Numbered from the stretch's first letter, positions 9,956 through 22,984 are shown. The stretch is DNA of 64,000 nucleotides from Bolinopsis microptera (GCF_026151205.1 NC_087075.1:5970858-6034857), one strand, 5' to 3'. The notes: generated by a model not told the origin, from the letters alone. Translations and numbers: made by a program.

Positions 9956-12200
9956 AACTCCACAGCTGACTAAATGGTGTCCATGTTGAGGGTGAACCGA
10001 GAACTGGGTGAACTGGGTAGAACTGAAGTGGCCAGGAAGGTTAATGGAATGAGGATATAAACGGTCGATCAAGCCATGAATTATATTTAACAACTACAGC
10101 GTGGTTATTGTAAGGAAAATTAACTAAAAGGGGCTTTTATCCAGGACGGTTAATGGGGATTGCAGGGACCCAATAGTATCACCTTAGTCAACTAATATTA
10201 TCAGAACAACAAAGCATTACTTATTACATTGGAATTTAAACAGATAGTATATCTTTAATAAAGATTCTTTATACACGGGGCAACTACTTGATAATGATAA
10301 ATTTACTTAATACTCAGAATACCATTGCCACTCTCAGAAAGTGAGTACCTGCGTCAAATAATTGCTTCTAGTATAACTTGATATTATCACTCATTCGAGG
10401 AATATAATATAGAATCAAATAATAACGGTCTTATTTCCCGAATAAACGTTAATTTAAACCACCATCAACGACAAGTCCAAACGAAACCCCGGCGGAGAGA
10501 ACTTCCCTGTCTGTCAATCTACTTTTTCAGCAAATTGAATCAGTTGCTAGGCTGGATATACGAGTACAATAAAGCCTTGTATCAAGAAATAACGGTTCAC
10601 AGTGATTAAGTTTAACCATCGCTGGCATTTGTCCAATAATTGGCTGTTTACGGGGTTAACAAAACATGTTTAGTCGGCAGCAATAAAGTTGTTTAAATGC
10701 AGCTGTTATGCTGGGAAAAATATCTAAAAATCTATAACATGGATGAGTTTATATTTTGGCACATCGATTTCTTGGTCTTCAACCCCCAGGGTGTTGAAAG
10801 ACCAAAAGTGTGTCAAAGTGATATAATATGGAAACAACACGTGGCAAGGATGGTGTAAAAATAATCCAGCCAATCAAACTGATCACAGGCTAGCTATACA
10901 CCACATCTCCGCAAGCAACCCTGTTACTAATGTATCATCTTTATGGGAGGGTTTGGATCACTTTCTTACAAAGAGTGTTCATTCCGTAACTTGCTCTGGA
11001 GTATGTCCTACTGAAACGCAAATTCAAGGAAAACAGGGTCACTATGTCTTATAGGTTGTTTATTTGAAGTTTTCAAATCAAATCCAATTCAAACCAATCC
11101 AATATAATATGACATGCTATAACGTATAACATAACAAAAAGCAATACAATATAGTTGGCGAGTGGCAAAGCAAACCACTTGCCAGTTGCCAATAATCCGA
11201 CGAAAGACATCATACAAGAGGTGATAATAGTAAATGTAATACAACTGTTTACTGTACACATATACAGTCTAGCAACAGGAATACGGTACAGAAGCGGAAC
11301 AACTGATATGGCCAAAATGTGGCCAACCGTTCAGTCAAACTACTGTACTACCCCGGACATGGTCCTTACATCACCAATATTATTCATTAATTAGTGTCTC
11401 ACAGGCCTTGTTTATAACTGTATAATGTGAACTTGACTCGGTAGGATATGGCGGATGGGCGGTGGTATATAAATAAATAAATAAATTCTAACATTTATTA
11501 CACGCTTTGACATTAAAATATACCAAACAAAGATGTACATTTAAGTCATTCAATCGAGACTTAGTGTTGAAATACCAAGATTATGGACTTTTTTTATCAG
11601 TTCAGATTTTATGAACAAATATTTGTATGACGTTACCAAAATTATGCACTTTCATATCAGAACTGTAACCAGATCGTATTACCTTGGTACCAGGTAGGTA
11701 TTAGTATTACTGTGGTACACCTTGGTACATATTACCATGGTAATGACATGTACTGACATACGTGTTAAACTTGACTGTTGTCAAGAAGTATAAGGAGTAT
11801 GTTAGGTATTTGTCAAGTCATTTGTTCCTACTCAACTTTTAACAAGTTTTAAGTTAGCAAGTTTTGACATTTTACACACTGACCTTACTTCTACCAGCAA
11901 ATTTAATGACGGGTTGCGATGAATTAAAGACGGTGAAGCCGTTAAAATGGTCAAAATTAAATGCGCTGAAGCCTTCGCCAAAGTTAACCGTCTTTATATA
12001 ACGAACTAATTGCAGTAGTAATATAACTGGGTATTACCATTTAAAGTATTTAAGTGTAAGAATACGAGCTCCAAATTCTTTGGTGGGGCCGTAAAAGAGC
12101 TTGTCTCTTGGTACGTTCTAGACACTCGAGGGGCTGCAGTAGACTCAGATGACGAAATAAATATGACTTATTGATAACTCGATGGCAGTTATCGGTCTCT
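9956..12200. other. Intergenic, no gene recognised
   Basis: Short frames only. An AAAT/AAATA microsatellite lies near 11470-11485. No domain, exon with convincing splice sites, or RNA gene was seen. Confidence 0.5.
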
Positions 12201-12211
12201 AAATGGTCTGG

Positions 12212-12275
12212 CCGCATATATATATTATGTATTATTATGTATATTATATATATATATATATATATATTATTATTA

Positions 12276-12327
<52 letters not shown>
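12212..12327. repeat. (TA)n tract
   Basis: Interrupted TA dinucleotide repeat directly outside the 3' end of the Helitron. Strong local AT palindromes; unstable in copying. Confidence 0.9.
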
Positions 12328-12329
<2 letters not shown>

Positions 12330-12362
12330 GTATCAATGTATGTGATTGTATATTAATACTAG

Positions 12363-12385
12363 TGTAACCCGGCCTACGGCCGGGA
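12363..12385 (-). other. Helitron 3' terminal hairpin
   Basis: Seven-base-pair GC stem around a three-base loop (cccggcc/ggccggg), located five bases from the CTAG terminus. In the Helitron family this hairpin acts as the rolling-circle termination signal. Confidence 0.75.
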
Positions 12386-12704
12386 TTTCACTGCCGCAGT
12401 TAAAAAGGGTAGGAGTAATTACCCGCTGAGTCAAAACCCGGATTCGGCGAGCAATTGTATTTGGAGTGCCCTCACGTATCCAATAGTATGCTTAAAAAAT
12501 TGTAATTCTTAATCAATAATCAATAGAAATTAACCCTGCACCACACCAGCCTATCATATTTGTCAACATGCATTACATTGTCGTATGAAAGTATGAACTC
12601 TCTCTACAGTCCAAACAGACCGTTTGAGCACTCCCTCCCCTAATAAGTTTATAGTATCATATGACCATGTAATATATACGCCATGTACAGAGGGAAAAAG
12701 AGGG

Positions 12705-12867
12705 AGTGTCACGCCACGCCCACTGTAATTGGGCGTGGCTTACGAAACTTTCAGGAAATCTAAGTTTGACCCATATCTATAATCTCTGAAATTTTGGTGC
12801 AATTTGGAGACGAATTACGTGAGTTATTAAGAGGTTGCGTGTGGGTAGTCACTTATGGGCCACCCTG
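12705..12867. mobile_element. Mariner-like MITE family C, copy 1
   Basis: Shares about 160 bp with 41700-41880, 45282-45438 and 45648-45816. One end reads, reversed, CAGGGTGGCCCATAAGT, a Tc1/mariner-type terminus, next to a TA. No transposase frame. Confidence 0.6.
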
Positions 12868-13158
12868 TATATATACGCTACATATGCAGAGAGAGAGAGA
12901 GAGCTAGCCCCGTAACTCTTGCCGTTCTTCTCAAGCCATTTTATGTAACATATTTTGTGGTACAAAACCATCAATTAAACCACTTACCACCGGCCGATTT
13001 TTATAAAATTTGCTTATGGGCTTCATCAGAGTTTTGTCGGCACTATACCGAAAAAACCAGTCCCGTAACTATTACCGTTTTTTTGTATAACCGTTCGGAA
13101 ATTGCACACAGACAGACAGACACACAGACAGACACACATTCTGGTGTTATTAAGTTGA

Positions 13159-15190
13159 TTAAATGTATAGACACTCCTTTATTACACCCTTTTCACTCAC
13201 TTCATTTCACTCGATTCACTTCATATTTTATTACTACTGACTACAGTATCTGCCAAAACGAACATGGCCCATGTAGGAAGGGGCCTTGATGTTGTCTCCC
13301 ACTTGGACCTGCATCCGTAGCTGACGGTCGGCCTCCACTCTCTAAAAACTTACCTTTAGTGAAGGCCGATGGTCAACAAATAGCGATGTTAGAGCTTGGT
13401 GTGAACAAATCCTGACCTCCTTTTACACCATTGGAGACGACTCTCGCAAATGCGAGAGAAAAGATCCCGGGGAGGGCACCATTGGTTTTGGTAGGTTGAA
13501 TATTTTTTTTAAATGTATAGACACTATAATCCTGACTGAGAGAATTCCTGAATAATGACAGAAACTGGCTATCAATCAGCTAAAATGTCAATTTGAAAGT
13601 GGAACAGTCCAGTGAAGAAGAAGCAGTCTCACTCCTATGCCAAAAATAGTACAGCAAGAATAAATTCCGTCATTTTACGATATCCATTTGATTAATTGTA
13701 CCGTCTGCAACAAATTGTCGGACAAATATCTATGATTTTAGAATAATTATGATATTGGAAGAAGTTTGGACTGCGAATACTGAAAAGTGGTGCTTTACCT
13801 CAATTTTGAGAATTTGTTTAATCAATTTCTTGGAAGGGAGTCATTTCAATGGAAGAATGTCTCATTTATGATTTATTGATCATATGTTTTTTTCAACTAT
13901 GACACAATTTTACTGTGAGAAAATCCTAGACCTAAAGACAACAGAGACCTAAAACAATAGGTGAAAATTCAAATTACAAAAATGCAAATTACAAAAATGC
14001 AAATTACAAAAATGCTAATTACAAAATCGTTTCCCACAACGTTACTGCAAAACACCCAGCTAAATGAAGTTAATGTCCTTATTTATTGACTTTTTTATAA
14101 CACGTTTAATGATATTTCACTTGATGGTAAGTTACAACGTTTGCTGTTCTACCAGAGAGCCTATAAAAAGAAGATACTTTACTTTACTTTACTTAACGTT
14201 GTTTAGCTGCAAGGCAGCAGGGTCATCTATGAAAACCACCCTTTTTCTTTAACTTCGGACAACCATGGCCGGCACCAGCACTTACAGGAAACCGAAGGAT
14301 CGATAACTAAGGCCAGCAATACTATATAATTGGTGTTAAGTTTTCTGCTTAAATACTCCACTAGTGTTCTGCTGTTTCATTGCCATAATTATTAATTAGT
14401 CCCCTGGGGATTGATATCATGAAACCTTAGGTTGGACAACTATAACCGTTAATTTTACTTGTTATCGTGGGAACTAAAAGAAATGAAGCACTGAGATTTG
14501 AGAATAAGATTACCTAAACAGAGGAATATTTACCTGGGGACCCCAGGCTATAATGTTCATAAACATAAATAAAGATTCGGCGGAATGACAGGCTGAGCGC
14601 CGCCCAGTAATGAACATTGAACATGTAAATCGAAACAACGTATATTATGAAAGTACTAAAATAGATCATCGCTGTCAGATACATAGAAAATCATCTCAAG
14701 AAACGTGGCAACACATTTAAAAGCGTATTCCATTAGATTCAGAGTCAACAGTCTGGAATTATATGCTCATTCCAATTATAAAAGAAGCGCATTTGAAAAC
14801 TAATCGGACTGAATTCAATAGAATACAGAATTGAACATTGTACTTGTCTATTGTCTAATAAACATGCATCAAACGAATAGAATAAAAAATTACAACAATT
14901 TGACAATGTCTGAAAAGAGTAAAAGTCAGACTAAAAGGTTAAGAATCTAGTAGTTAGTACGTTAGAAACAAGTAGAGAGTATATTCTTGCAAGTCTTCAG
15001 GAATCAATAGTTTAAACGTTTCTAACAACAACGTCAAGCTTTTTGGACTTGACGTGTTTGGGAGTGAGTCTGAATTGGTGTTTAGTTATTTATTTAAGAA
15101 AATAAACCAAGACAGATTCGATGAAATCTCCATTAGAGTACGATATGTGGTCAGAAACTTAAACACTGACTAAGTCATTCTAGAATAACG
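13159..15190. other. Intergenic, short repeats only
   Basis: Holds a 15-bp tandem (aaattacaaaaatgc, about 4 copies, 13968-14030) and a family D copy near 14534-14612. A frame of about 65 codons without ATG near 13370-13570 looks coding-like (WCEQILTSFYTIGDDSRK) but no family was recognised. Confidence 0.4.
14534..14612 (+). repeat. Dispersed repeat family D
   Basis: Contains the ccagg palindrome, a gttcataaa block, a gcggaatgacag block and gcgccgcccagt. It matches 45950-46020 in reverse orientation and its left part is found at 9530-9555. Nature unknown. Confidence 0.5.
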
Positions 15191-15198
15191 GCACTAAA

Positions 15199-15556
15199 GA
15201 AGGACTGGACGGTCCACCGGTCCAACATCGAAGTCTACAGTAAACTGCAAAGATTGACTATGAAATCTTGGTAATAAGGACGCGACTTTGAGCTAGTTAC
15301 AGATCGCTTATCACTGCTGGAACCCAATCGTGGAGTGAGAAGAAGAGGAAGACCAGGCATGAATTACGAGGACAACCTCCAAGCTGATATTCCGAGAGTA
15401 GACAATACAGTACTGGGGATAAACCAAATTCTGTGGAAACAATCAAAATATTCCGGAGGATTTAACGAAAATGGTGTCGAACTAGAGTACGCTACCTGGA
15501 CTCCAGTTCGACACGTACCGAAGTTAAAAGTTCTACTGTTGAACTACTGTAAGTGA
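15199..15556 (+). pseudogene. RTE LINE C-terminal relic
   Basis: Two consecutive frames match the C-terminal region of the LINE at the window start. The first, near 15199-15276, reads KKDWTVHRSNIEVYSKL, resembling the NVDWKQRKTNKEVYGNL block. After a frameshift the second, from about 15290, reads TDRLSLLEPNRGVRRRGRPG, matching the LLWEPTHGVRSRGRP block and its DSLRAD follow-up (here DNLQAD). Stops and the frame change show decay. Confidence 0.75.
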
Positions 15557-17000
15557 TTGAGTGAATATTTATTTGCCGCATGGAATATAAACATATATTA
15601 TAGCGAAATTTAGCTCTTTGATAAATTACACAACTTTTTATTTACATAATTCCTCTCTATTACAAGGTCGTGTCGTTTGTCTATAACAGTTTAGCTACAA
15701 GAACAAAACATTATCATTAGCATATAATAATTATCGCTAATAATATTCATGATAACTTACCTCGTACAAATTTGCAGGTGTACCAGATCATGTTTTGCTC
15801 GTATTCAGATTATATATGGGCTAAGGAATGCTGGATTTCCAGCTGGCTCGCTGCCAGATTATAGTCAATAACGGTCAGGTCCCTACAGTGGCTACACTAA
15901 TTCACTGTACTTTCAGATAGAACAAAAGTAATATAGAACAAAAGTAAGGTACAAACTAGTCATTTAACTATACTACGCTATACAACAACTAAATTACACA
16001 TGACGATGAATGATGATGCATATAATTATAATGATAAAAGATCTTTAAACATTATACTTCACATCTACACGTTAATAATATATATATATAACTGCTATAT
16101 CGTCATAGACTCAGATACTATATTAAACCCTTTGACAATACCATGGCTCGTTTCCATAAAAAATAATAGACATGAATTACAGCAACAAGTTAACAAAGTA
16201 TTCTTTATATCTTGAAGTACTACCCGCAACCAGGCACTACCTGACCTGATTAAGAAAGATAACCAAGTGATGGCAATTATGCTTTTAACCCATTGTAGGC
16301 CAAGATAATACGTTGTTACAGAGCAACCATTTATTGGGTTAGCATTAAGAGTGACAACAATATAAATTATAAAGGAGCATTCTACGATTATACCAGTGTT
16401 ATCCTACAGTAAAACTAAGATATACTTTCTATAGTCACCTAGGATAGTAGGTCACCAGTATTACAGGACAACATTGAATAGCTGGTAATAATGTGTTGGA
16501 AATATAATATGTTGTGACGGGTAATGTAATGTAATAAATCTAGACCGATCTGTCGTTTGGTCTAGACAAATTTCCACGGACGAATAATTGAAACTATTAT
16601 GTGGTGGATGCAACTGCTCAGCAATCCAATATATATTGAGATTATCATAACAATACCTTTGGATCGGTCTCCAGATCAACTTATATCCTGCACAGGATAA
16701 GTTGAAGTATTATCCCTGTGCGTTCCTGGTACCGACGTTATATGTGTTAAATAATAAAGACCTCTATTATTACAATTAGAAATCTCAACTGCCAATTCTA
16801 AATCGTTGCACAGTATATACGCTTATATTTATAAGCTTATAACTTTGCATCTTCTTCACTGGAACTGATCGACCCACGCCACAAGAAACTGAGCCCATTA
16901 TTCTTACAGAAATACTTTTCTTCGAAATGTTATGATAATAGAATCTGACGTCAATATTGTAGATATGTTTCAGTAAGAATAATATAATAAGATATAGACC
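15557..17000. other. Intergenic, no gene recognised
   Basis: AT-rich DNA with short frames on both strands; none has a motif, repeat relation or splice support. Confidence 0.5.
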
Positions 17001-17122
17001 ATTATTGACTAATATTTGCGAGTTAAAATATCGTCATGCAACGTCAAGGAATAGCTCAACCATCAAACCTGACATCAAAGACGTCAAAAACTTTTATGAT
17101 TTAACGGTTGAGGAATGGATTA

Positions 17123-17997
17123 CCTTACTCGGGATTATTATAACCGGGATAAAGTGGTGGGTTTTGGAAGATTCCGCCATATTTTTCCCGGTCAAAAATT
17201 TTACCAGTCATAAAAAAACCCGCCGACTCAGATTATGGGGTTCCAAGGGGGTGGTGATCATCATGTTTTACCTGAAGTCTCATATGTGCTAGAGAAGACT
17301 TTTGAAGCAGTGGATGTAGGGCTGTAACTTTATTGGCGGTTGCTACCATAATTTCGTTATAAAAATCACAATTTGGTTATAAAAATTAGATTTCAGGGTG
17401 GACCGTGATTTTCACTTTTCTTGCCCATGAAGTGAGTAAACTGTGCCACTATTTCATGGTCACCGTGGATTGATTACTGGAGCAGTTGAAGATGCAAAGC
17501 CAAGACGTTCCCCAATACCAAGCGGTGGGCAGGAAATTAAGCTCCGGCTGACCTTCAGAGCAGTAGCCCCATTAGCGGACAAAATGAAAGTCTTGTTAAT
17601 ACAACAATACAACTTCGAATTTGACGGTCAGCAGCAGGGGGATATCAATAATGATAATGGAGGGGACATTAGCGATAATGAGAATGAGAATACGCTTTAA
17701 TGAAGATTTGACTTATTATTGCTATAGATTTATTTTCCTTTAAATACTAGACGTGTCTTTTTTTCTATTTCTGAGTAATATCAGTAACTGTAAATTGAAA
17801 TAACTTGTTTAACAAGTAACAAAAACAGAAATTTCGGTGGAAAATTTGTTGACCTCTGAAAAAAAACTTGAAAGGTCGGCCACCGGTAAATACATGACCG
17901 GGATAAATTGGCGGGTTTTGTGAAAGTCTGCCATATTTTTCCCCGTTATTAATTTTCCCAGTCATAAATTAACCCGCTATAATATTCCCGAGTAAGG
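17123..17997. mobile_element. TA-flanked MITE family E, copy 1 (875 bp)
   Basis: The ends are inverted repeats: CCTTACTCGGGATTATTA on the left and its near-complement (taatattcccgagtaagg) on the right, each bordered by TA, as in Tc1/mariner-like elements. Subterminal blocks (gccatatttttccc) are also inverted. A second copy lies at 40799-41543. No complete transposase is encoded, but this copy has an internal open frame (see 17443-17700) absent from the second copy. Confidence 0.7.
17443..17700 (+). CDS. Hypothetical ORF inside MITE E copy 1
   Basis: A frame of 85 codons inside the MITE (the first ATG is well inside it; the track start is not ATG). It includes residues EDAKPRRSPIPSGGQEIKL and ends in an acidic, Asn/Glu-rich tail before TAA. 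No transposase motif is visible. As the second MITE copy lacks it, it could be captured host sequence or a transposase remnant. Function unknown. Confidence 0.25.
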   Translation: MPLFHGHRGLITGAVEDAKPRRSPIPSGGQEIKLRLTFRAVAPLADKMKVLLIQQYNFEFDGQQQGDINNDNGGDISDNENENTL

Positions 17998-17999
17998 TA

Positions 18000-18615
18000 G
18001 TCACATAATAACGCATAATAAAGATATTGTAACTAAAAAGTATCGAGCTTTACAATCGCAATCCTTAGGCAACAAAAGGTTAACGCGTGAAATAACTTAT
18101 ATATAGAATATAAATATCTAATAACTATAACAGATATAGAAAATTATACAACAAAGGGCACTCTATCACAGGATCACAGGATCGCAGGAAGGACGGTCAA
18201 CAAAGAGATTTTAAAATATGTGCATATTTCAAATTCAAATTAGACACGCAGTCAGGTTTAAACAGCTATAATTCCTTCTGTTCCAGTGTGTCGCTGCTAG
18301 TGTTATTTACTGTTCCAATCTTAGACAGACATCAAAAACAAGGAAATGTTATAGAAGATACGTCAGCATGTGAGGAACACTAATGATAGATTTTCTGGTT
18401 CCCTTGGAATTTTCAACACAAAAATTGCATGGTAAACATCTGTTATTTGGTCAAAAGATCAAAAATTAAAAAACCAAGATTTACAAATATCAATACTATG
18501 TCACTGTTCTTGTAAGAGTATGTTTACATCATCAACACACAGAACGTGCAAATTTGGGTTTACAGTGCAACACATAACATACGAAGTCTGAAAGCGTGTA
18601 GCTGCATTTATAACA
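18000..18615. other. No gene seen
   Basis: AT-rich spacer between MITE E and the GA tracts, with no recognised feature. Confidence 0.5.
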
Positions 18616-18616
18616 C

Positions 18617-18960
<344 letters not shown>

Positions 18961-19585
18961 CCAAAAATGTAACCTGGACACGCTCTGACACGAGTCTAAC
19001 ACTAACAGCCGCTAGCGAGAAGTCCATTATACCGAAACATGTCATGTCATTCGTGCAGACTGCAAATAGCGACAAATATTTGCTAAATGAAGTTTAATAT
19101 TTGTAGGGTTTGAGGCAGTATCAAGTCTTATTGCAGGAGACTAAGGCTTCGAAGCTAAACACCAACTTCAAACTATTAACAAACTTCATATACTTTTAGT
19201 ACGTTGGAATATAATCAATCATGGACGCCGGATGGTTGAACAGACAGAAAAATACGGCTCTATAGTGACGAACAATTCAATTGTTGATGAAAGATATTCA
19301 TATCCAGGTATGTATTAATATGATTAGTTGGATTTATCGAGATTTCTGAAAATTCCTAACCAAAGACAAATCTAAAGATATTATATACTTTTAATTAGGC
19401 GAAGGTCAAATGTGACGATGTTTAAAATTCACGTTCGGTAGCGTACTTAAGTGCCGCCCTCACGCCGCCTCTAGGCTCCAAAAAGCAATGTAATTCTGCT
19501 ATTGTTAATTTGTATTTAGTATTAAACGACATATTTTGACTGCTCGCGCATCCGCAAAGTTAGATACGTCATACAGTAACTGACA

Positions 19586-19700
<115 letters not shown>

Positions 19701-20145
19701 GAATATTGCATTACGATGGTACAAAAAAGTTGATAAACGTATCTAAGATGACTCCAAAGAAAATGTCGATATATTTAGCTCCAGGAGAGTTCTGTTATTT
19801 CAAGACTTTAAGAGAGAGTTTAATTGTATCAAGGATAGAGGAAAGAGAATAGAGATTAGAGAATATGGAGAATATAGCAGGCAGCACTTATATTGTTAGC
19901 AGGCAGCACTTATATTGTTTTGCTGGCTCTTTGATAAGACTATAAGATCTAACACTCCATCAACATCTTGTGACCTTGAATACCGCCAGCAAGAAGAAGA
20001 CATGCAAGAAGACCAGCAAGAAGACCTGATAGAAATTAAGATTCACAGTCTGCCGGAGGTGACCATGCCTGACTGAACCAGGAAAAGTATAAAAGAAAAG
20101 CCTGCTGTTCACTGAAAACACGCTGGATACTATGAATTTGAAGAA

Positions 20146-20315
20146 CTATAAGTAACTAACTAAAGTATAAGTAACTAAAGTATAAGTAACTTACTAAAGT
20201 ATAAGTAACTTACTAAAGTATAAGTAACTAAAGTATAAGTAACTAAAGTATAAGTAACTAAAGTATAAGTAACTAACTAAAGTATAAGTAACTAAAGTAT
20301 GAGTAACTAACTAAA
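20146..20315 (+). repeat. Short tandem repeat, unit about 15 bp
   Basis: Repeats of agtataagtaactaa with 4-bp length variants (aacttact/aactaact). Confidence 0.9.
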
Positions 20316-21380
20316 ATGTAATAACAAGGATAACAACTCATCAAGTAAGGATATAAATTATAATAATAAATGTGTAACTGTAATCGAGCAATCCGGCAAA
20401 CCACTTTTAGTACAGTGTTAGAGTGCAAACGCACGTACAGTGTTAAAATGCAGACGCCCGTAGGATAACAGATTTGTCAACACTCAACAAGTGTTGGAGA
20501 GTCCGACGCGCACCAAAGACTACGTCATGACATTGTACCTGATTTTTTCCTTTTCACCCTTTTGAAAAAAGGCAATAGTGAAAGGTTACGAATGGACGTT
20601 TTTGCAGAAAAACGTGGATTTTGGAGATTGCAGTAGGTGGGTTTGTACATGTCGTGGGTACTTCCGTATGTTACCATGCAACGAAAAAGTTGCGCGCGCG
20701 CGAGGATTGCTTGCGGAGATGTGATGTATAGATAGCCTGTGATCTATGAATGCGCGGCGCAACTGTGTTTTACTGTATACGATGTAATGTATAATATTAG
20801 GTTATAAGCCCAATTTGTCCGTGGCACGCGTAGTGTATTGATGTGTACACGAGTATAGTTTACAAATACCTTTGCTTACAATTTAAGTTCTTTGCTTTAC
20901 AAGTTAAGTTCTTTGGCAATTGAACTGAATTTCAAATGTTTCCTGTACTTAATGCATAATTTATCAATATTATTATCATGAAGATTGAAGTGAGCTGATT
21001 GGAGCTTATATGTTATACTTAAATTTATAGTAAATGTGAAATGGAAACCTAGCGTCCGCCAAAACGAAACAACGGGCGCAATTCTTGTTATGGAAAAGGA
21101 ATATCAATAAATGTGTAACAATATAGTAATAAGCCGGGATATAGTTTCACCACGCCTTCTAACAACATTTATGACGTCACGTCTTTTCGCGCCACAAAGG
21201 ATCAGCTGACAAATACTGGATGACTGAAAAGGTCGTTAAATTCGCATTTCACAAAAACACATGACTTTGAAATAGAGTCAGACGACTATCATGACACAGC
21301 AGCACAGACTATAGAAGTTATTTGAATATTCTAATGTTCTTTTGCAGAGACAAAAGGACAACTGAATGCAGACAAAATCT
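20316..21380. other. Intergenic, no gene recognised
   Basis: Contains a short gcgcgcgcg run near 20692 and a block near 20410-20470 (acagtgttagagtgcaaacg) that resembles 30875-30905, so a dispersed repeat is likely. No gene seen. Confidence 0.45.
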
Positions 21381-21388
21381 AGAAAATT

Positions 21389-21588
21389 ATTCAAAGACAG
21401 CCGACACTATCTAATACAAAAGAGTACAAAATATTAACAGAATTCTTCGATGCTGCTGATGGCGTTACTTATAATAATACATCTCAACTTTTTCTGGAGG
21501 ATATCCGAGTTCAGAATCAAACATCAAATGACAGATACTACGTCTTGCTGAATGGGTTCTCACTTCTCTCGCATCTGTTTTGGGAATA
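21389..21588 (+). pseudogene. Coding-like fragment, family unknown
   Basis: An ATG-less frame reads about 66 codons, for example NTKEYKILTEFFDAADGVTY and later VLLNGFSLLSHLFWE, ending at TAG. In the same frame, codons for TKGQLNADK lie just upstream past a TAG, and a further fragment with KLPSPSEKSYEVKEK follows near 21620. This looks like a decayed transposon or gene ORF. I could not name the family. Confidence 0.3.
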
Positions 21589-22110
21589 GGCGTTTCCATG
21601 GCTTGGAAATAACTTAAACTTCCTTCTCCCAGTGAAAAATCGTACGAGGTAAAGGAAAAAGTAAAAACATTGTCAACAAATTACAAAATTATGTTGACAG
21701 TCCTTTTTGCTGAAGCTAATCTAATCAGACAGTCTGCTCCAGATAGATAGTTGAAAACTTCAAACAAAGACCGGGTCAGAACATGGATAACGGATTTAGA
21801 GATATGCTCATTTTTACTACGGGTGATTTAACGGTTGAGCAGTTATAATGTAAGGGGGTAGTCTACCCGATCATTATGTTAAGAGAGCGGTTATTTGGTA
21901 ATAATAATATAACATCAAATTAATAAATTAAAATTATGATGAAAATAAAACTAGGAATATCTTTTTATCAATACTTATTAAGGATATAGTATCCTAAAGG
22001 AAGACTAGAATATTCCAAAGAAACCTTTGGAGAATAATCCTAACAATAATCCGTATAAAAACTTGTCTCGACTAAGGAGTATGTCGTGTTTGTCGTGTTT
22101 TTCTGAGTTG

Positions 22111-22192
22111 CATCTTCCCTCCTCAATTAAGCATCTTCCCTCCTCAATTAAGCATCTTCCCTCCTCAATTAAGCATCTTCCCTCCTCAACTG
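22111..22192 (+). repeat. 21-bp minisatellite, 4 copies
   Basis: Unit catcttccctcctcaattaag. The last copy differs by two bases. Confidence 0.95.
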
Positions 22193-22367
22193 AACATAAT
22201 TTTAACAGTATCGTATATACAAGAGCAGTGAGCACAATATGCTGTCGACCCATAAGAGCTCACTACGCAGTGTTCGGACAGGAATATACTTACTACGCTT
22301 TAAACTGCAACACATTAAACGTGAACTTCATTAAAAGGTGGACATACTTACAATTTACAAAAATGCT

Positions 22368-22912
22368 TGAGGTATGTAGTGAGCTTGAGGAATGTAGTCA
22401 GCTTGAGGAATGTAGTCAGCTTGTGGAATGTAGTCAGCTTGAGGAATGTAGTCAGCTTGAGGAATGTAGTCAGCTTGAGGAATGTAGTCAGCTTGTGGAA
22501 TGTAGTCAGCTTGAGGAATGAAGTCAGCTTGAGGAATGTAGTCAGCTTGAGGAATGTAGTCAGCTTGAGGAATGTAGTCAGCTTGAGGAATGTAGTTAGC
22601 TTGAGGAATGTAGTCAGCTTGAGGAATGTAGTCAGCTTGAGGAATGTAGTCAGCTTGAGGAATGTAGTCAGCTTGAGGAATGTAGTCAGCTTGAGGAATG
22701 TAATCATCTGGAGGAATGTAGTCAGCTTGTGGAATGTAGTCAGCTTGAGGAATGTAGTCAGCTTTTGGAATGTAGTCAGCTTGAGGAATGTAGTCAACTT
22801 GAGGAATGTAGTCAGCTTGAGGAATGTAGTCAACTTGAGGAATGTAGTCAGCTTGAGGAATGTAGTCAGCTGGAGGAATGTAGTCAGCTTGAGGAATGTA
22901 GTCAGCTGGCTA
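22368..22912 (+). repeat. 18-bp minisatellite, about 30 copies
   Basis: Unit cttgaggaatgtagtcag with point variants (gtggaa, tttgga, caactt). As 18 is divisible by three, several frames on both strands are open over hundreds of bases (LEECSQ, RNVVSL, KLTTFL repeats). None has flanking domain evidence; the array is best read as non-coding. It ends about 70 bp left of the Gypsy element. Confidence 0.95.
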
Positions 22913-22984
22913 ACAGGAACATGACAACTAGAAGTGTAAAAGATCCCACGAGTCAACTATTGGTTAATGTAATGTAGTATCAAT

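Larger units (their letters stand above)
12359..13158 (-). mobile_element. Non-autonomous Helitron, family A, both ends present
   Basis: Read on the minus strand the element starts TCAACTTAATAACACCAGA at 13158, preceded by A, and ends CTAG at 12359, followed by T. Just before the end is a perfect hairpin, CCCGGCC, loop gta, GGCCGGG, then five bases and CTAG. This is the canonical Helitron 3' structure with A^T insertion. Length is 800 bp and no Rep/helicase frame exists, so it depends on an autonomous partner. The 5' 200 bp are shared with family A copies. A mariner-like MITE lies inside it at about 12705-12867. Confidence 0.75.

Noticed and set aside
9557-10093. Long frames of GREG and PPSL repeats
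   Set aside because: They are translations of the (CCCT)n microsatellite, open in several phases on both strands, with no flanking protein evidence.
12171-12356. ORF over the TA tract
   Set aside because: Composed of IYIYIY from (TA)n; no biological support.
17005-17292. 95-aa frame spanning the MITE E border
   Set aside because: It crosses the left end of the inserted MITE at 17121, so it cannot be an original protein; only the part before 17120 could be ancient coding sequence, and no family was recognised.
22348-22956. 202-aa KLTTFL and 185-aa RNVVSL frames
   Set aside because: They arise from an 18-bp minisatellite. Several frames on both strands are equally open, and nothing points to one being used.
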